Shown here: one piece after another, positions 44,494 through 56,726 of the stretch
How positions within the stretch are numbered: position 1 is the stretch's first letter
How the letters are laid out: each line of letters opens with the position of its first letter
Assembly: GCA_015179125.1 (NCBI GenBank)
Contig: WHVA01000512.1
Span: 1 to 64,000 of the forward strand
Direction: 5' to 3'
Length of the DNA: 64,000 nt
Source: Gautieria morchelliformis
Taxonomy: Eukaryota; Basidiomycota; Agaricomycetes; Gomphales; Gomphaceae
Made by a program: the position numbers and the translations under genes
The notes under the pieces: model-generated
Told to the model about the DNA's origin: nothing
Database searches by the model: none
What the model saw: only the letters and a program-made list of their open reading frames with translations

Positions 44494-47286
44494 ATGGGCG
44501 TCAAGGGGCTTTCCACATTTCTCAAAGACCACAGGCACAAGCTCTCCTACACTCTCGAGCTCAAGAGCACCGACTTGAACATAGCTCCTGATGCCATTGC
44601 AGCTGCAGAGACTCACCACGACGATCATGGTATTCGCCTCGTAGTGGACGGTTGGTCGTAAGCTCCCTGGGTCCCAGTTGCATATCTCCACTTATGCTCG
44701 TGAAGGCTTTTATATACTTTATATAATTCTTGTGGAGAGCCATGGGTATACGGAGGGGAGTACGCTGCATTGGCTCGATATGTGGAAAGTATGGTCGTCG
44801 CTTGGTTGCGGGTGGGCATTAGACCTACGTTTGTATTCGATGGTACGGTTCCATTCATATCCTGTCCGGTCACCCCATTATCACGTCCTTGACAGGACCC
44901 ACACCGCTCCTCAAATATCCGACCGTCATCTCTCGTCTACAAGATAACTGCGTGAACAAGGCCAATTTGTTCTTCCGCACCTCCAAAGTCGCCCGTTCCA
45001 CCCCCGGATCGCTCGCCGAAACGCGAATCGCACCCCCTCTAGGATACGTTGTTGTGGTCTCCACGCTTTTGTCCATAAGTCGTGTCGACGTACGATTCGC
45101 GGAAGGCGAGGCAGACTCGTACATTGTTGGGCTTGCTGGGAGGCTCGGCGCGTATGTCACGGGCAATGATTCTGACTTTATAGTGTTAAACTGTGAGGGT
45201 TACAAGGTGTGTTTCAGTATTTAGCCCAGCTGTCACGTCACTTTCTCAGGCATAGTTCAGGGTTATATCCCGCTCGATGAGATAGTATGGTGCACATCTG
45301 TCAAAGATACAGGCGTCCTCCCCCTAGACTCACCTCTTCCTGAAGGCGAAGACTCTGAGTTTCAAGTTGTGACACGGAAAAAGCAGAAAGCCAAGCTCAA
45401 GGTGAATCAGGCAGGCCTGGAGTTGGGCTCCGGTCCCTTCCCGCCTTCGTCCCACATACTATCTGATTTATCCCTCGTGCTCACGGTTTTTGAGCCTACT
45501 ACTTTCGCAAACTACGTTTCTCTTCCCGCGACACTATTGCCTTTGCTTGGTGCACTCATTGGCAATGATTACTCGTCGTTTAACTTTTTCCGGTCCAACG
45601 TATCCCCTGCGGATCGTGTACAGCGCGTGGCCGACGCTCTCTCGTCTGTCCTTAAAGATGCCCAGTCTGGCAACGCAAAGAAAGTTCGCAAGATCGACCG
45701 TGGCGGACAAGGGGGCGTGATTGACGTGATTGGTCGTTACCTTCTATCTTCCCGATTGTATGCTGTATCTAACCTTCTCCCCGTGGTTCAGGGACGACCG
45801 TGGAACGCTTACTTCCCTGGCATGGCTATCCACCCACAAACGATGAGATCGACAAGATCACGGAGAAGGTTGTTCAGAGCACCCTCGAATATACCATGGA
45901 CAGCCCAGAATCTCTCTTTCAGCAGGAACATAGCAGTCAAAAATCCGGGTCCCAAAGCCAGGACCCCGTGAATAGTATGGAACGGGTGCAGGAACTCTAC
46001 TTAAGAGCCTACCACCGTGGTCTCTTGCACCCCAGGCTAATGGAGGTATTCGTGCATGGTGCATGCTTCCCAAGACTTTTCTTGGAAGATCCGGATCGAG
46101 AATGTTGCGCTCGAAGTATAGGGCGGCCGGTGCGCGATGTGATCTGGAAAATCTTTGTTACTGGCGGTGGGATACCTGATCGGCCTGAGGTGGCGAGCGA
46201 CAATGTTGTAAGTTTGTCAGTAACCGAAGAGAATGCACTCACGCCAATGGATATATATAGATGACGGAAGACGAAGATGAACTCGTGGATGTCATAGAGG
46301 AACAATCTGATGACTCGATGGAAGTCGTTGAAGATGATGATGAAGAGGACCCCTTTGCCGCTCTACGAGGCAAGTTACAGCGCCTCAGTTTCTCAAGCCC
46401 TGGTTCAGAGGCTGTTGATCTATCCCAGACCAACACAGCATCCCACAGTCCAGTGTTATCTGGGGTGCTTCTGCCACCACCCCTTCGACCCAAGATAGTC
46501 ACCGAGTATGTCAGACGTGGCGCGCGAGTCGTAGCCGAGGAGTACCAGGTTACTGGGTTGGAAGATCTCCCCTGGGACGGTGAAGCAGACCCGACGCCTA
46601 TACAATTAAGACCAGTCCATGATCGATTGAATGTGTTTCTCAAGGTCTTGGGGAGCGATACGCCTAGTGTTCGAGGCATCGCAGCTGAGGCCTGGGACAA
46701 CGATGTCAGGTTGAGTGGTGGGAAGCTGCTGGTGGTTGTCACCCTAAGATGGGTCCTTCAAACCCTGCACGCTCGTGCAGACGGCTTGAAGGATGGGAAC
46801 CAGAAGCGCGAACGTGAAAGGGAGAAATGGACACGCTCGGATGCGGAAGCTTTCTTGTCTAGCCTGTCTGAGGACGACGATGGTGTGGATGTGCCCAGCG
46901 TCGAGGATCGCTCAGTTCAGCTCAGTGCACAGATCCTATCGGCTTTCGAAGCCATACAATGGCTTGCAGAAGCATTACTACTTGTGGACCTTTCCGGTTC
47001 TGGGGATGACAATCATCTACCTGTGTCACTTGCAGAAGCGGAGAAGAGTTTCAGCGGACGAAAGTTCCATGCAGCCCTGGTACGACGTAGGGAATCCCCA
47101 AGTAAGTTACTCCAGCAGCTATGGGATGCATCTACGGAAGGGTTGGCAAATGTGTTTGGAGACGAAAGGGGACGAAAGGGAAAGAAAGAGAGAAAGGGAC
47201 GTAAGGAAACCCAACAGATCGACCAAAGTTCAAACAAAACGCTGGACGGCATGTTTGGGGTGTTAGCAGATTTGGATGTACAATGA
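44494..47286 (+). CDS. Asteroid-like XPG-fold nuclease family protein, 842 aa
   Basis: Six exons: 44494-44657, 44706-44842, 44896-45206, 45261-45735, 45792-46207, 46261-47286; 2529 nt, phase-checked. The N-terminus MGVKGLSTFLKDH is the start of the XPG-N domain. Acidic residues of the FEN1/XPG active site are placed as expected: D52 in LVVDGW, D100 in FVFDG, E170/E172/D174 in FAEGEADSYI and D192/D194 in TGNDSDFIV. A domain with LPATLLPLLGALIGNDYSSF follows, as in asteroid (ASTE1) homologues. The C-terminal third has a long acidic stretch (about residues 510-540) and ends in a Lys/Arg-rich GRKGKKERKGRK segment. Intron 4 (45736-45791) resolves a frame change and has a CTAAC branch-like site. 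Nuclease activity is inferred, not shown. Confidence 0.86.
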
Positions 47287-48098
47287 CAATTTGTGCACAG
47301 CACGGATGAATATGTCATCATCATTTAAACCAGGCCTGGGCAGACCTGAGAAGTGAATAACGCATGTCAGCTTCTACTCATTAGAGGGTTGTGATGGGAT
47401 CAGTGTGTCAAATTCTGAAGCCTTTCCGCAATCGCAATCGCAATTGCGGATACTTCCTGAAGAAATTCAAAAAGAATAGCATCATAATGGAACGATTCAT
47501 ATGGACCGAAGTAAGACAGCTTAAAACACTCACCATCGGCCTGAAGAGAAGCAATGCAAAAACGTCTTATGACGATGGACGAAAAATTAGGAACCCGCCG
47601 ACACAAGAGTAAGCCCCATTGTGTTACGGTATTGTGTTACCGCAATCGCATAACTATCGCTATGAGCAACAGTGATGTCACTGGGCCCTCCGTTCCCTCA
47701 ACCTTCGAAGCTCATATCTTCGCTTCGAGGACGAGGTGTTGGAACGGGGAGACACCAGCGACGACAGAGTGGCATTAGACGGGCTAACCCGTCGAAGGCA
47801 GCAAGCAAACGACAGTGGATGAGCCAAGATTCTACGCCATCCCTCGCTCAGCTACCGTGCTTAAGGGTAGCAGCTTTCCCTCGAACGAGCGAGGAATAAA
47901 CCCTGTCAGTCTCCGGGGACTTTCCCCACAGCGTAATGAGGGCAGAGCAGTGATTGTCTCCCTGTACGTGTGCTGCGAAAGCGATTTCTTCGTTCGGCGG
48001 GTCATGGTTGAGAAAAACAAAATTTTTGGAGCGCTCGCCTTATATAGACTGCCGTTTAGCGCCAGTCGGCAACTCTCAATACCGCCACCTGAAGCTCC
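47287..48098. other. Intergenic, promoter of the next gene
   Basis: About 810 bp without a gene. It holds CGCAATCGCAATCGCAATTGCGG near 47430 and a repeated ATTGTGTTAC block near 47618, both possible regulatory or repeat fragments. Confidence 0.5.
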
Positions 48099-49267
48099 AT
48101 GTCTAGTGAAGACCTTGGCCCAAGTGGAAGTCATTCAAGGTCGGATTCCTCTGCACCACAGTCGAACTCGAAGCCACCCACCTCTGCCACATCTTTCTCA
48201 CTACCGAAAGTCCTCATCTTCAGACCATATCCTGCTTGGAACTCGCCACAAATAGACGAGCGCTGCTTCATATATTGCTCGCAGACATCTTATCATCGAG
48301 CCAGAGGTGACAATCCTTGGTGTCGCACCATTTGCTTTCGCCGCGTATTCGGTCATGAAGTGCATGACGGCAGTTACGACGCCTCGACCGATGTGAACGG
48401 GATATTGAAGCCCCAAGTTCCCTTACCACTGCCACATGAAGGCCAACCGCAAGAAGCCTTTGATGATGGCGATGTGGAAGACACTGACAAGACCCAGTAC
48501 TGGAAGGAAGGAAGATATATCTGGGTCTCCAAGAGCCGCTGGGCTGCACAAGAGAGACTGGACTCAATGAAGGCCGATTTGTCTAAGCAGACTGAGTGGA
48601 TGAGATACAAGGAGGCTGTGGAGAGACAGAGATATGAGCAGGAGTTGGATCGTCTACGACAGCAAGTCAGACAAAACAACTCGGGGCAGACCAACGTTCC
48701 AGACGTTGATCAGGAAGAGGGAGGCGGAGTAGGGGACGATCATCGGCAGACTTCAAACGAATTGGAGGGGCACGATGAACCAGAGGCTCCGCCCTCAGCA
48801 CCACCAAGCCTTCGCTTCGCACCAAGTAGCGCTATGTACGCATATTCGCGTTTCCCCTTCACAGTCACTCACTCACATTTGAACACAGTCGTGATTCATA
48901 CCTTTTTCGCGTCACGCCATTACCCTTCTTGGTACAGGATGCCTTACGCCAGAGGCTTACGTTTATGCTCACCCCCGCATACAAGTTGCTCACCGTTTTT
49001 GGACGGAGTTTCACAGAGGGAACTCAAACCAGGTTAGTATTGACGCGTCTGTTGCCCGGCTTAGCCTGACACATGTTATGTTGTGCACTTAGATTTTTCC
49101 AGAAGGCATACGAGCAGGCCACAAACGGTGCTACGTTGACGTTGATGCGGAACGTTTGGTCCAGACATGAGACTTGGATGAAGGAGCTAGAGGAACGGAA
49201 GGAAGGTGATGATAGAAAGAAGAAAGGAGGCGGAAATGAGGTCGACAATGGCGAGAGGGAGCCATAG
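48099..49267 (+). CDS. Hypothetical protein, 351 aa
   Basis: Three exons (48099-48835, 48889-49032, 49093-49267), 1056 nt, phase-checked. Residues 1-35 are Ser/Pro-rich. A Cys-containing conserved-looking block follows: DERCFIYCSQTSYHRARGDN, then PWCRTICFRRVFGHEV. A charged coiled coil covers about 165-215 (RYKEAVERQRYEQELDRLRQ). The C-terminal part reads VTPLPFLVQDALRQRLTFML, FFQKAYEQATNGATLTLMRN and ends Lys-rich. There is no clear signal peptide. I do not recognise the family. Convergent with ERV14. Confidence 0.75.
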
Positions 49268-49584
49268 CATCTAGAAGTTTGTATCTTGGGACACTTATAG
49301 CAGATATATAATTCACAGGCCATAGCCATAGTCGTTTCATGGGCTTGGCCATTGAATCTAGAAAGGCCTTGTTGTGAAGACCAGCAATGCCTTCGTAGAT
49401 ACACGATGCAGGAAGTGGTTCATATAGCCACGATTGACGTCGCACGCAATGTTTTGATGGCCACGGCGTCCAAGCTCCCCTCTCCATCTCGTATGCTCGC
49501 CGTATAATTGACAGAGCATCCGAGGGGCTACTCACTCTCTGGATAAAGTTTCAAAATATTGATGAACGGATCTTGGCATGAAGG
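49268..49584. other. Convergent intergenic gap
   Basis: 317 bp between the stops of the hypothetical gene (plus) and ERV14 (minus). Nothing else seen. Confidence 0.55.
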
Positions 49585-50299
49585 CTAACCTGAGATGAGG
49601 GCAACAATCATCCTATATTCAAAGAACGGTCACTCAGCCTTAGTCGAAGTAGTCGTATCTGTAACACGCACCGATATAGGTAGTAAAAGAAAGAAAGGAG
49701 ATAAAATCCAAGCTTTATGAAGCTCTCCTTCTTGTGACTTGATAATGTCCGAAAAATCTCCGTCGCATCATACATATGGTTCTTGTTCATTATTCTGCAG
49801 ATTGGACATCAGTACTGGGGCATGTCGAGATAAGAATGCCAAAACTTGAACACATACTTGTTAACGTTAAATGCCAATAGTGGTGCGTTTAGTAGAAAGG
49901 TTATCCATTGCCCAGAAAGTAGGAAGAGGATCGTAAGTAAGGCATGTGCGCTGTTTTCGGGTAAGACAAACTACAACACCGCGATAAGCAAATAACAATT
50001 TGGGCCAGTTTCACCATGCATGGAATTTTATACTGACTTGGTTGAGTTTGTTACACAAGTCAATGGGATTAATATAATCGCATTCGAGATCGGAGAACAT
50101 GATGATCTAGATGTAGGAGGGTATCAGCCATGCGCATGAGTACATGTCCCAGGACCAGTCTTGCGTACAAAAAACACCATTGTGAACAGCAACCCTGCCG
50201 CCATGAGCACTGCGAAGAGAAATAGCCATCCTGCATAGATGTGCCTGAGTTAGGCGACTAGAGAAGATACAACAGTCAGGCCTTGCCTTCTCCTCCCAT
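49585..50299 (-). CDS. ERV14: Cornichon / ERV14, ER export cargo receptor, 135 aa
   Basis: Six minus-strand exons: 50287-50299, 50169-50230, 50038-50106, 49858-49970, 49672-49794, 49585-49612; 408 nt, phase-checked. Erv14/cornichon loads membrane cargo into COPII vesicles. The product shows the family pattern: [80 protein letters not shown] and [17 protein letters not shown]. Length is close to yeast Erv14 (138 aa). Exon 1 is just 13 nt (MGGE plus one base) and is followed by an intron with a GC donor (GAAG/GCAAGG, 50231-50286). The last exon is 28 nt. Confidence 0.95.
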
Positions 50300-51353
50300 G
50301 TTACAAGCAGTTCAAAATTCGCTGTCAAGCCGGATAACGCGGATGGTAGATGCAGCGCAGAGCTGAGGTCGACGATTGGGCGAAAAGCTGACGTCTACTC
50401 CGCGTTCAAACTCCGATAACCCACTGATTTTAGTATGTCATATACTAGTAAGTACTGTATACGTGTCTAGCAGCTTGTCGAGGGATCTAAATCGTTTACC
50501 CAGGCGCTGGAAGGCTCAGTGTTGCTTTAATAAATTTGGATTGGCAACTCCGGAGGCTAGCAGCTAATACAAATTGTGTTGTAGTACTTGAACGTTTAAC
50601 TTGGACATCGAAGAGGGTTGCTTCAGTTTTTACTCAAATTCGAACCTCATTAATCATTGCTTAGCCAGCAGCAGCATTCCGGCTTTGGTAAGTTTCAAGG
50701 GTTGCATCTGGCAGTTGTTTGCCGAGGTCAAATAATCGGATTGCTGGAATCAGTACTGTATTTGTGAACGAGTGTGCCACGTACTAGTAGCGAAACATCA
50801 TGATGGTCAATAGCGGCATGTATACAATCGCGATATCACCACCAATAGCCATTATAAGACCTTGCCATAGTTCACAGTTGACGCATGTGATGGTCCAGAG
50901 GTGAAAGGATATAAGGACGTCGACGAGAACGATCAAGTCAAAAATAAAGATAAAAATAAAAGAGAGAATTAGCATTACAGTAGCGTCATAGAACTGGTAT
51001 GACTGTTCTCACAGAGACAACATCATGAACATCGGGTTCAAGTTGTGGACTTATCCTTATCCTACTTCAAGAGCTCTGATAATTGAACTGAATTAATGAG
51101 AGACATTCCAAAGTACTACTAGTAGTGACAGACCGTGCATAATCATACCTGAGATCACTGGCAGCTTCTCCTGGTTCGTGTACATGAGGGCCAAAAGGTA
51201 GTCCTTATTAGTCGAGACACAGTATAGAATCATGAACCAAGCCACCGCTGTACGTTCACGCCAGTTCAGATCTAATGTGTGACCTTGTGGTGTATTGGGG
51301 GTCCATCGAACTCTGCACCGCTCGCCCTTTGCCACTCCTTACTCTAACCCCTC
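50300..51353. other. Unresolved region with a minus-strand frame at 51147-51335
   Basis: On the minus strand 51147-51335 reads RWTPNTPQGHTLDLNWRERT then AVAWFMILYCVSTNKDYLL, ending at a possible GTATGA donor. A hydrophobic frame lies at 50784-50975, but it starts at a GTAATG that could itself be a donor. No consistent gene model was found and no family is recognised. The 5' end would abut the RRM gene at 51354. Confidence 0.3.
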
Positions 51354-52333
51354 ATGGAAGTCGATAGCCCTACTCCATCGTTACTTGAACGTATGGGAGA
51401 TTCCCGCAGAGGTGGCGGAAGCCGGCTCGTTGGAGCTCGCCGGACTGCAAGTGCCCCATACGTTGGTGTTTACCTTTTCCAATTCGACACTCCGAGATTC
51501 AATGCACCATCATCCGAATTGCTTCACAGCAAAAAAGACGTGATGCCCTTGGCTCATCGAATGCAGACGCGGACGGAATATGGAAACACGACAGACACGA
51601 AGGAGGCGGGAGCTTAGCGTCACGAATGCAAGCCAAAGAAGTTCGACCTCGACCCGACCTATCAGCCGTACAGAGCGCCCTTCGAAGTGCCGCTCCAGAT
51701 GTGAGGGGTCTTTCGATCAAGGGTGCAGGTCAGCCAGCGCAACCAATAGTGGAGGTCAAGGGTTTGGTTTCCGGGACAACTGCAGAAGACGTCAAGGTAC
51801 GTATCGCGAAGGACTTCGCACATACTTCCCGCGCTGAGGCGTCATCCTAGGCAATATTTCAGAGCTGTGGACCCATTTCTAAAGCTCGACTGTCTAGCAC
51901 ATCAACAGAACAATCACCTCACGTTCTTCTTTATTATGAAAATCGTGAAAATGCGCTGAATGCCGTTACCAAGTTCAACGGACTCCCCGCCGACGGGCAG
52001 AAGCTCGTTGTCGTCCTCGCCTCGCAGAATCTATCGATTCAAGAGAGAGTCTATTCGGCAGGGAAAAATGATGATATTCTCGCTACCGAGCAACCTTCCG
52101 GGTATGTCTTGCATCCTTACGTTGGGTTCCACCTTAAATTGATACCTCGAACTTACAGGAAGATGTATTCCGACGACATAGTAGCGAGTGATCCTCGTGC
52201 ACAGGTCGTGATGGGAGACTTTACAGTCGACGAGCCCGCAAGAGGACGAGGCCGAGGTGGTGGAAGAGGAAGAAGGGGCCGCGTTGGTAGAAGGTCAGGA
52301 GCGACAGGCGGCAGGATGGACGTCGACATTTGA
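51354..52333 (+). CDS. Yra1/Mlo3-like RRM protein, 266 aa
   Basis: Four exons (51354-51461, 51530-51796, 51851-52101, 52159-52333), 801 nt, phase-checked. The N-terminus is MEVDSPTPSLLERMGDSRRG, then a basic region with RRTASAPYQKRR. A single RRM follows from about residue 107: IVEVKGLVSGTTAEDVK (RNP2-like), IFQSCGPISKARL, HVLLYYENRENALNAVTKFN (RNP1-like), GLPADGQKLVVVLAS. The C-terminus has an RGR/GGR box (GRGRGGGRGRRGRVGRR) and ends MDVDI. RRM plus RGG-type tails is the layout of REF/Aly mRNA-export adaptors; the RNP1 motif is weak, as in that family. The exact orthology is inferred. Confidence 0.82.
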
Positions 52334-53486
52334 GCGTACTTCATCAATATCTTGGTTTGCTCCCAAGCTGTAATGTTTCCCACTAAGCTTTGTCTTGTTC
52401 AGTCCACCATGTTGAGCAGTTGTCTTTTGTTATGAAAGAAACATGGCCATATGTCTATATCTCTGTGAACTAATCAAAAGTATGTACGGAACCACCGACC
52501 CCTCATAAACACCTGGAGTAATGGTAAATTATGAGAAATGGGTACTAAGACGTCCATAACACTCCATCTGAGCACAGTTTGACACTCGAACCACCGCGTG
52601 TGGATTAGCAGGTGGTGAGCAACATGGGGAAATTTGGAACTGTGTTGCCGCACAAAAGAAACACCCCAAGAAATTTGTTCTTATATACTCGGTTCTGGAC
52701 CAGAAACTTGGTTGCCTCCGCCGTGCTTGAGGGCAGGACAAACGGACTCGGAAAAAAAACTCCAATACCTCTAGAATAAACCCACGAAATATACCAGTAC
52801 ATACCACACTAGAAGTGCGGAGCGTGACTCCGCAGATACCTTGCTCGGCTTGAACTTGCATGCGCGTCAGTCGCGCTTGGCTGGACCGTCAACAGTCATA
52901 TCGTTCGGTCAGGCTCAGATAGCCCTATAGGTGTAGCGATTGATTAAACTAAGCAGTATACTAAACAAGAAGTCAGGCAAGGAAAGTGACTAGTTACTTA
53001 ATTCTGTAAGGTAAGAGGTTCCAAGTAACCAGTAAATGAGTGAAGTCAAACAAAAGAAAGACAAATGAGTAGGGACTACGTCGGCGTTGATCAGCTGCTA
53101 GGAGCGCCGTTTCTTAAACAAGGATGCAGCCTCAGCTGCATTCGTAATCCTCTGTTTGGATGGTGACTGCAGAAGTGGCCTAGGTGGAACAAGTATACAC
53201 ATTTTCCTAGACAAGATGAGCGAATCAAATTCAATAGAAAACAAAAGTATTTACCGAACAGTTGTGTTGCAAGTATCACTCTGTTTGGATTTGATATACC
53301 AGTGAGAAAAAGCCACATGGCTGTCAAGATTGGTTTTTAGGCGTTAATATCGTGTATTAGTGAACACAGCGAATGCCCGAATAGCTTGTGCGAATAAGTA
53401 TGCCGTTTGGCAAATAGGTGAACCAACAAATGTTCACAAGATAAGAGGGTTTCCCGAACGGAGCTCGCCCTATCTACAGTCGTAGC
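52334..53486. other. Intergenic region, no gene seen
   Basis: About 1.15 kb of AT-rich DNA between the RRM gene and the second dispersed repeat. Minus-strand frames at 52529-52861 have no motif. Confidence 0.5.
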
Positions 53487-54297
53487 GAAGTAGCCCGTGG
53501 CACTTGACGATGTAACATACAAGGTGTCACGGAAGGGTTGTCTAAGTAGCAAAATCCCTTCGCCGGCGAAGGTGCTCTTTCGGAGCCCTTCGCCGACAGC
53601 ACAGAAAATAGTTCGAAGGCTAAGGTAACGAAGATGGAGTATGAGAACTCACCAGTGATGCCTAAGTCCTCTTCTGGTCGAAGATAGAAATCTCCAGGAG
53701 AAGGCTCAAGACGATGATCACAGCGAGGTCAAGTTTGCACAAGATGGACGATGTATGATAATTGAACTGGAGAATATACATGCGAATGTAGACTACTTAT
53801 ATTGAATGCTCGTAAGGTATCAGCGAATAGGAAAGAGGCCGTCGTGAGTCAGGGTTGGATAGGGGTGCGAACATGAAACAACGGAGAGTAAAGGTGGCGA
53901 AGGCACTTATGTACAAAACCATGTCTTGGGACCCGCATACATGCTACCTTGCACGGACTCTTCGTCTACTGGGTTGATCCCGCACAACCTACGGAAGGGA
54001 CGTCCCGCGAACACACTTTGGCCATATGAACACCCAAAGGGGTTGGATTAAGAAGATGATGGGGTTAGTGATGAACCATCATGCCGGGTAAATGGTATCG
54101 ATCGTATTTGATGGTGTGCCTGCTGGTGAAATGTGCGAGCAGCGAATAGCGGTTCGGAGAATGGGGCGAACAGCGGATAGAGTGGACGTAGAGGAGGAGT
54201 GGTTGGAGGGTGAGGCGAACTCTAGCGAAGATGCTAGGGAGTGACGAGGGGGAACATAGAGGCAGTAGGGTAAGAGAAATAGACAGGTCATGACAAT
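53487..54297. repeat. Dispersed repeat, copy B
   Basis: Same orientation and extent as copy A at 1-868; the alignable part starts near 53490 (TAGCCCGTGG...TTGACGATGTAAC) and ends at GGTCATGACAAT. Copy B seems to have a few internal deletions relative to A. Its right edge touches a minus-strand gene fragment at 54300. Confidence 0.8.
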
Positions 54298-55160
54298 GGC
54301 ATTCAACCACCGCTCCTGCCAACCTACGATGGTAATCCCAAGGCTTGATCAAGTGTCCGTTCATGTCCACTGCAGGCAGTGGATTAACGATATGGGTGCC
54401 CTTCTCAACCATCGTAGCCAGTTGCTCGCTGGCAGCCACACCCACAGGCCAGTTTTCAATTGAAAAGTCAGGATCGGGAGCTACTGCATTCAGTATCAGG
54501 CTGCAAAGGGATGGACCGACTTACCATAGTGAGTCTCGACATCGTTCTTCCATTCTTGTAAAGTTATAAATAAGCAAACATGTTCAGATAGAGAGCTTAT
54601 ACCAACCCACCTTCGTAAATTTCCTGCACCACATTATTCAGAACATGGTTGTTAAGTAAATAAATTCGACGCGGACTTACAGTAAAGAACGTGTGTACTA
54701 TCTTCACTGAGTTTCGCTCTTTGTCGACAAAAGAGCCTGGCGATGACTAGTTCGGCACGTCTGGTCCTCTAGCCAACGGAAGGCTTTCACGACACGTCGA
54801 AAGTCGTCCTTCCAAGGCTCCATCCGGGGTTCAACGATTACCAATGAACCCTTCGTTTTGGCAAATGAAGGGATGGTGCCATCAACAAATGCTTTGCCCG
54901 TGTAGCCACCATCGGCATCCATCCAAAAGTCAGAAGTAGATATTTCAGCAACGAAGCATAACTTGATCTCCATAGGGTGTTGATGGCAGATGTCCCATCG
55001 CTCCCAAACTTGATGATAGCTCTGTCTTCAGTCCCAGCACAGTCCCAAGCAACAACTTGTGATAGGGTAATTTGGGAAGTGCCTAAATAACGGTTTGAGT
55101 CGACAAGATCTGCCCGGAAGAAACTCGAAATCGTCGTGGTCGTCAGTGGCCTCACCAAGG
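54298..55160 (-). pseudogene. Fragmentary hypothetical gene
   Basis: Two minus-strand pieces look coding. 54704-54973 reads FWMDADGGYTGKAFVDGTIP and KGSLVIVEPRMEPWKDDF, then RRVVKAFRWLEDQT. 54300-54445 reads VNPLPAVDMNGHLIKPWDYH then RRLAGAVVECH. Similar phrases occur in unnamed multi-copy agaricomycete proteins, as far as I recall. The frame between the pieces is not continuous and similarity stops at the dispersed repeat, so the gene looks broken or interrupted. The function is unknown. Confidence 0.4.
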
Positions 55161-56726
55161 CTAGTGGAGCTCATGCAAGATATAGGAGTGGGTGGTGTGG
55201 ATTTGGGCTGCTGTAAGGTAGCATCCGAGGGGTGTGGCGAACAGGCAGGTGAGGGAGAAGACATTAAGTGTATTAAAGACAACTGTATGACAGAGACGAG
55301 CAGAGTTAATACAGAAACAAAAAGTATGACTCCATTTTGTAGCCGGGTTACTGTCGCAAGCTGACATGCACGGACCAGGTGCTATAACCGATTATTGGTG
55401 AATAGCGAAGGCAGAAAATTATTGATTACATTAGCAGCACAAGAAAGGTAACTTTAAACACCTAAACTTTCATGGTTCAGTGTCCATGGAGTTTAATGCA
55501 TCGGTACTCACCAAAGAGGAGATCATACGTGCATTACCTGGTATAGCGTTTACACGAGAAGCAAAGCGAACAAGAGCGGCATTGCTGGATTTTGTCCAAA
55601 TGCTGGGTCCGCTGCAGAAAACACAGCTTGCAGAAGCCATTGACCAAAAAACACAGTGCCATGGCGAAAAAAGGAAAAGGAAGAACATTACGAACAAATT
55701 ATGCTGGGTGGATCAGAGGCTTGAGGTGGAGTTTAATGGGCATTCAGAGCCTGACATCTCAGAATGTTTTCAGGTTGCAACTCCGGAGGTGCTGAAGGCA
55801 TGCATTCAAGCTTTCCGTGAAGTGACTTCGAACCATGCTTTGGAACTGGGAGTGTGTACAGTTTGTGCCCGAGAATTACTGGTTCAGGAGAATGGTTTTC
55901 AGCGGGTCCCTCTTCGAAATATCCCAAATCTCCATCATTTGGTTCCAAAGGCCACACATCCGATGCACGAGACAATCAATGGGCATCTTCTTGTCCTTGA
56001 CACGATACAAGGGGAGGGAGACAATGCAACAGCACACATCTGCGAACAGTGTTGGAAGTCACTTAGCTCGACATCAAACCACCCCCCCAAATTATCGTTA
56101 GCAAATCAGATGTGGATCGGGTCTATTCCCTGGCAACTTCAAGCACTTACTTTCTCCAAACAGCTCCTTATTGCCTTTGTCTATCCTGGTGTATTTGTTT
56201 TCAAGTTATATCCAAGGAGGCGAACCAAGCAGCCCTTTGATCCAGATACACTGCAACGAGGCATGAAAGGGAATGTTAGTTCATACGAGATGAACATTCC
56301 TGAACTCTCAGAGATGATTGAAGGCAATTTAATGCCTCGACCTCCACAAATTCTTGGGTAACTTGTTGCTGTAACCCTCATTGGCCATGGAGCAATACCC
56401 AAAGCGTGGTTGAGGTCCATGTTCCGTGTCCGACGAAGCATGGTGTTCGAAGCACTGCAGTGGTTAAAACGATACAATACAAAGTATTACGGCACAATTG
56501 ATATCGATTCGTATCGCATAGCAGCACTACCCAATAATGATGTCCCTGTGGAAATCAACATGACTATTCGGCGTGAGGAGGATGAACACGTAACACATAA
56601 TGAAAGTGCTGGATATGTGCCATCCAACGAAGAAGGTTAGTATATCCAGAGACAAATACCAAACCAGTGGGCTTACAAAGGTGCAGACGAATAAGGGACC
56701 AACATTGAGCAGGAGAATAGTGACGA

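Noticed and set aside
50784-50975. Hydrophobic minus-strand frame resembling a multi-pass protein
   Set aside because: It begins at GTAATG, a likely donor, and is T-rich as introns are; it could not be joined to neighbouring frames.
52529-52861. Minus-strand frame of 110 codons
   Set aside because: No motif or splice path and AT-rich, intergenic composition.
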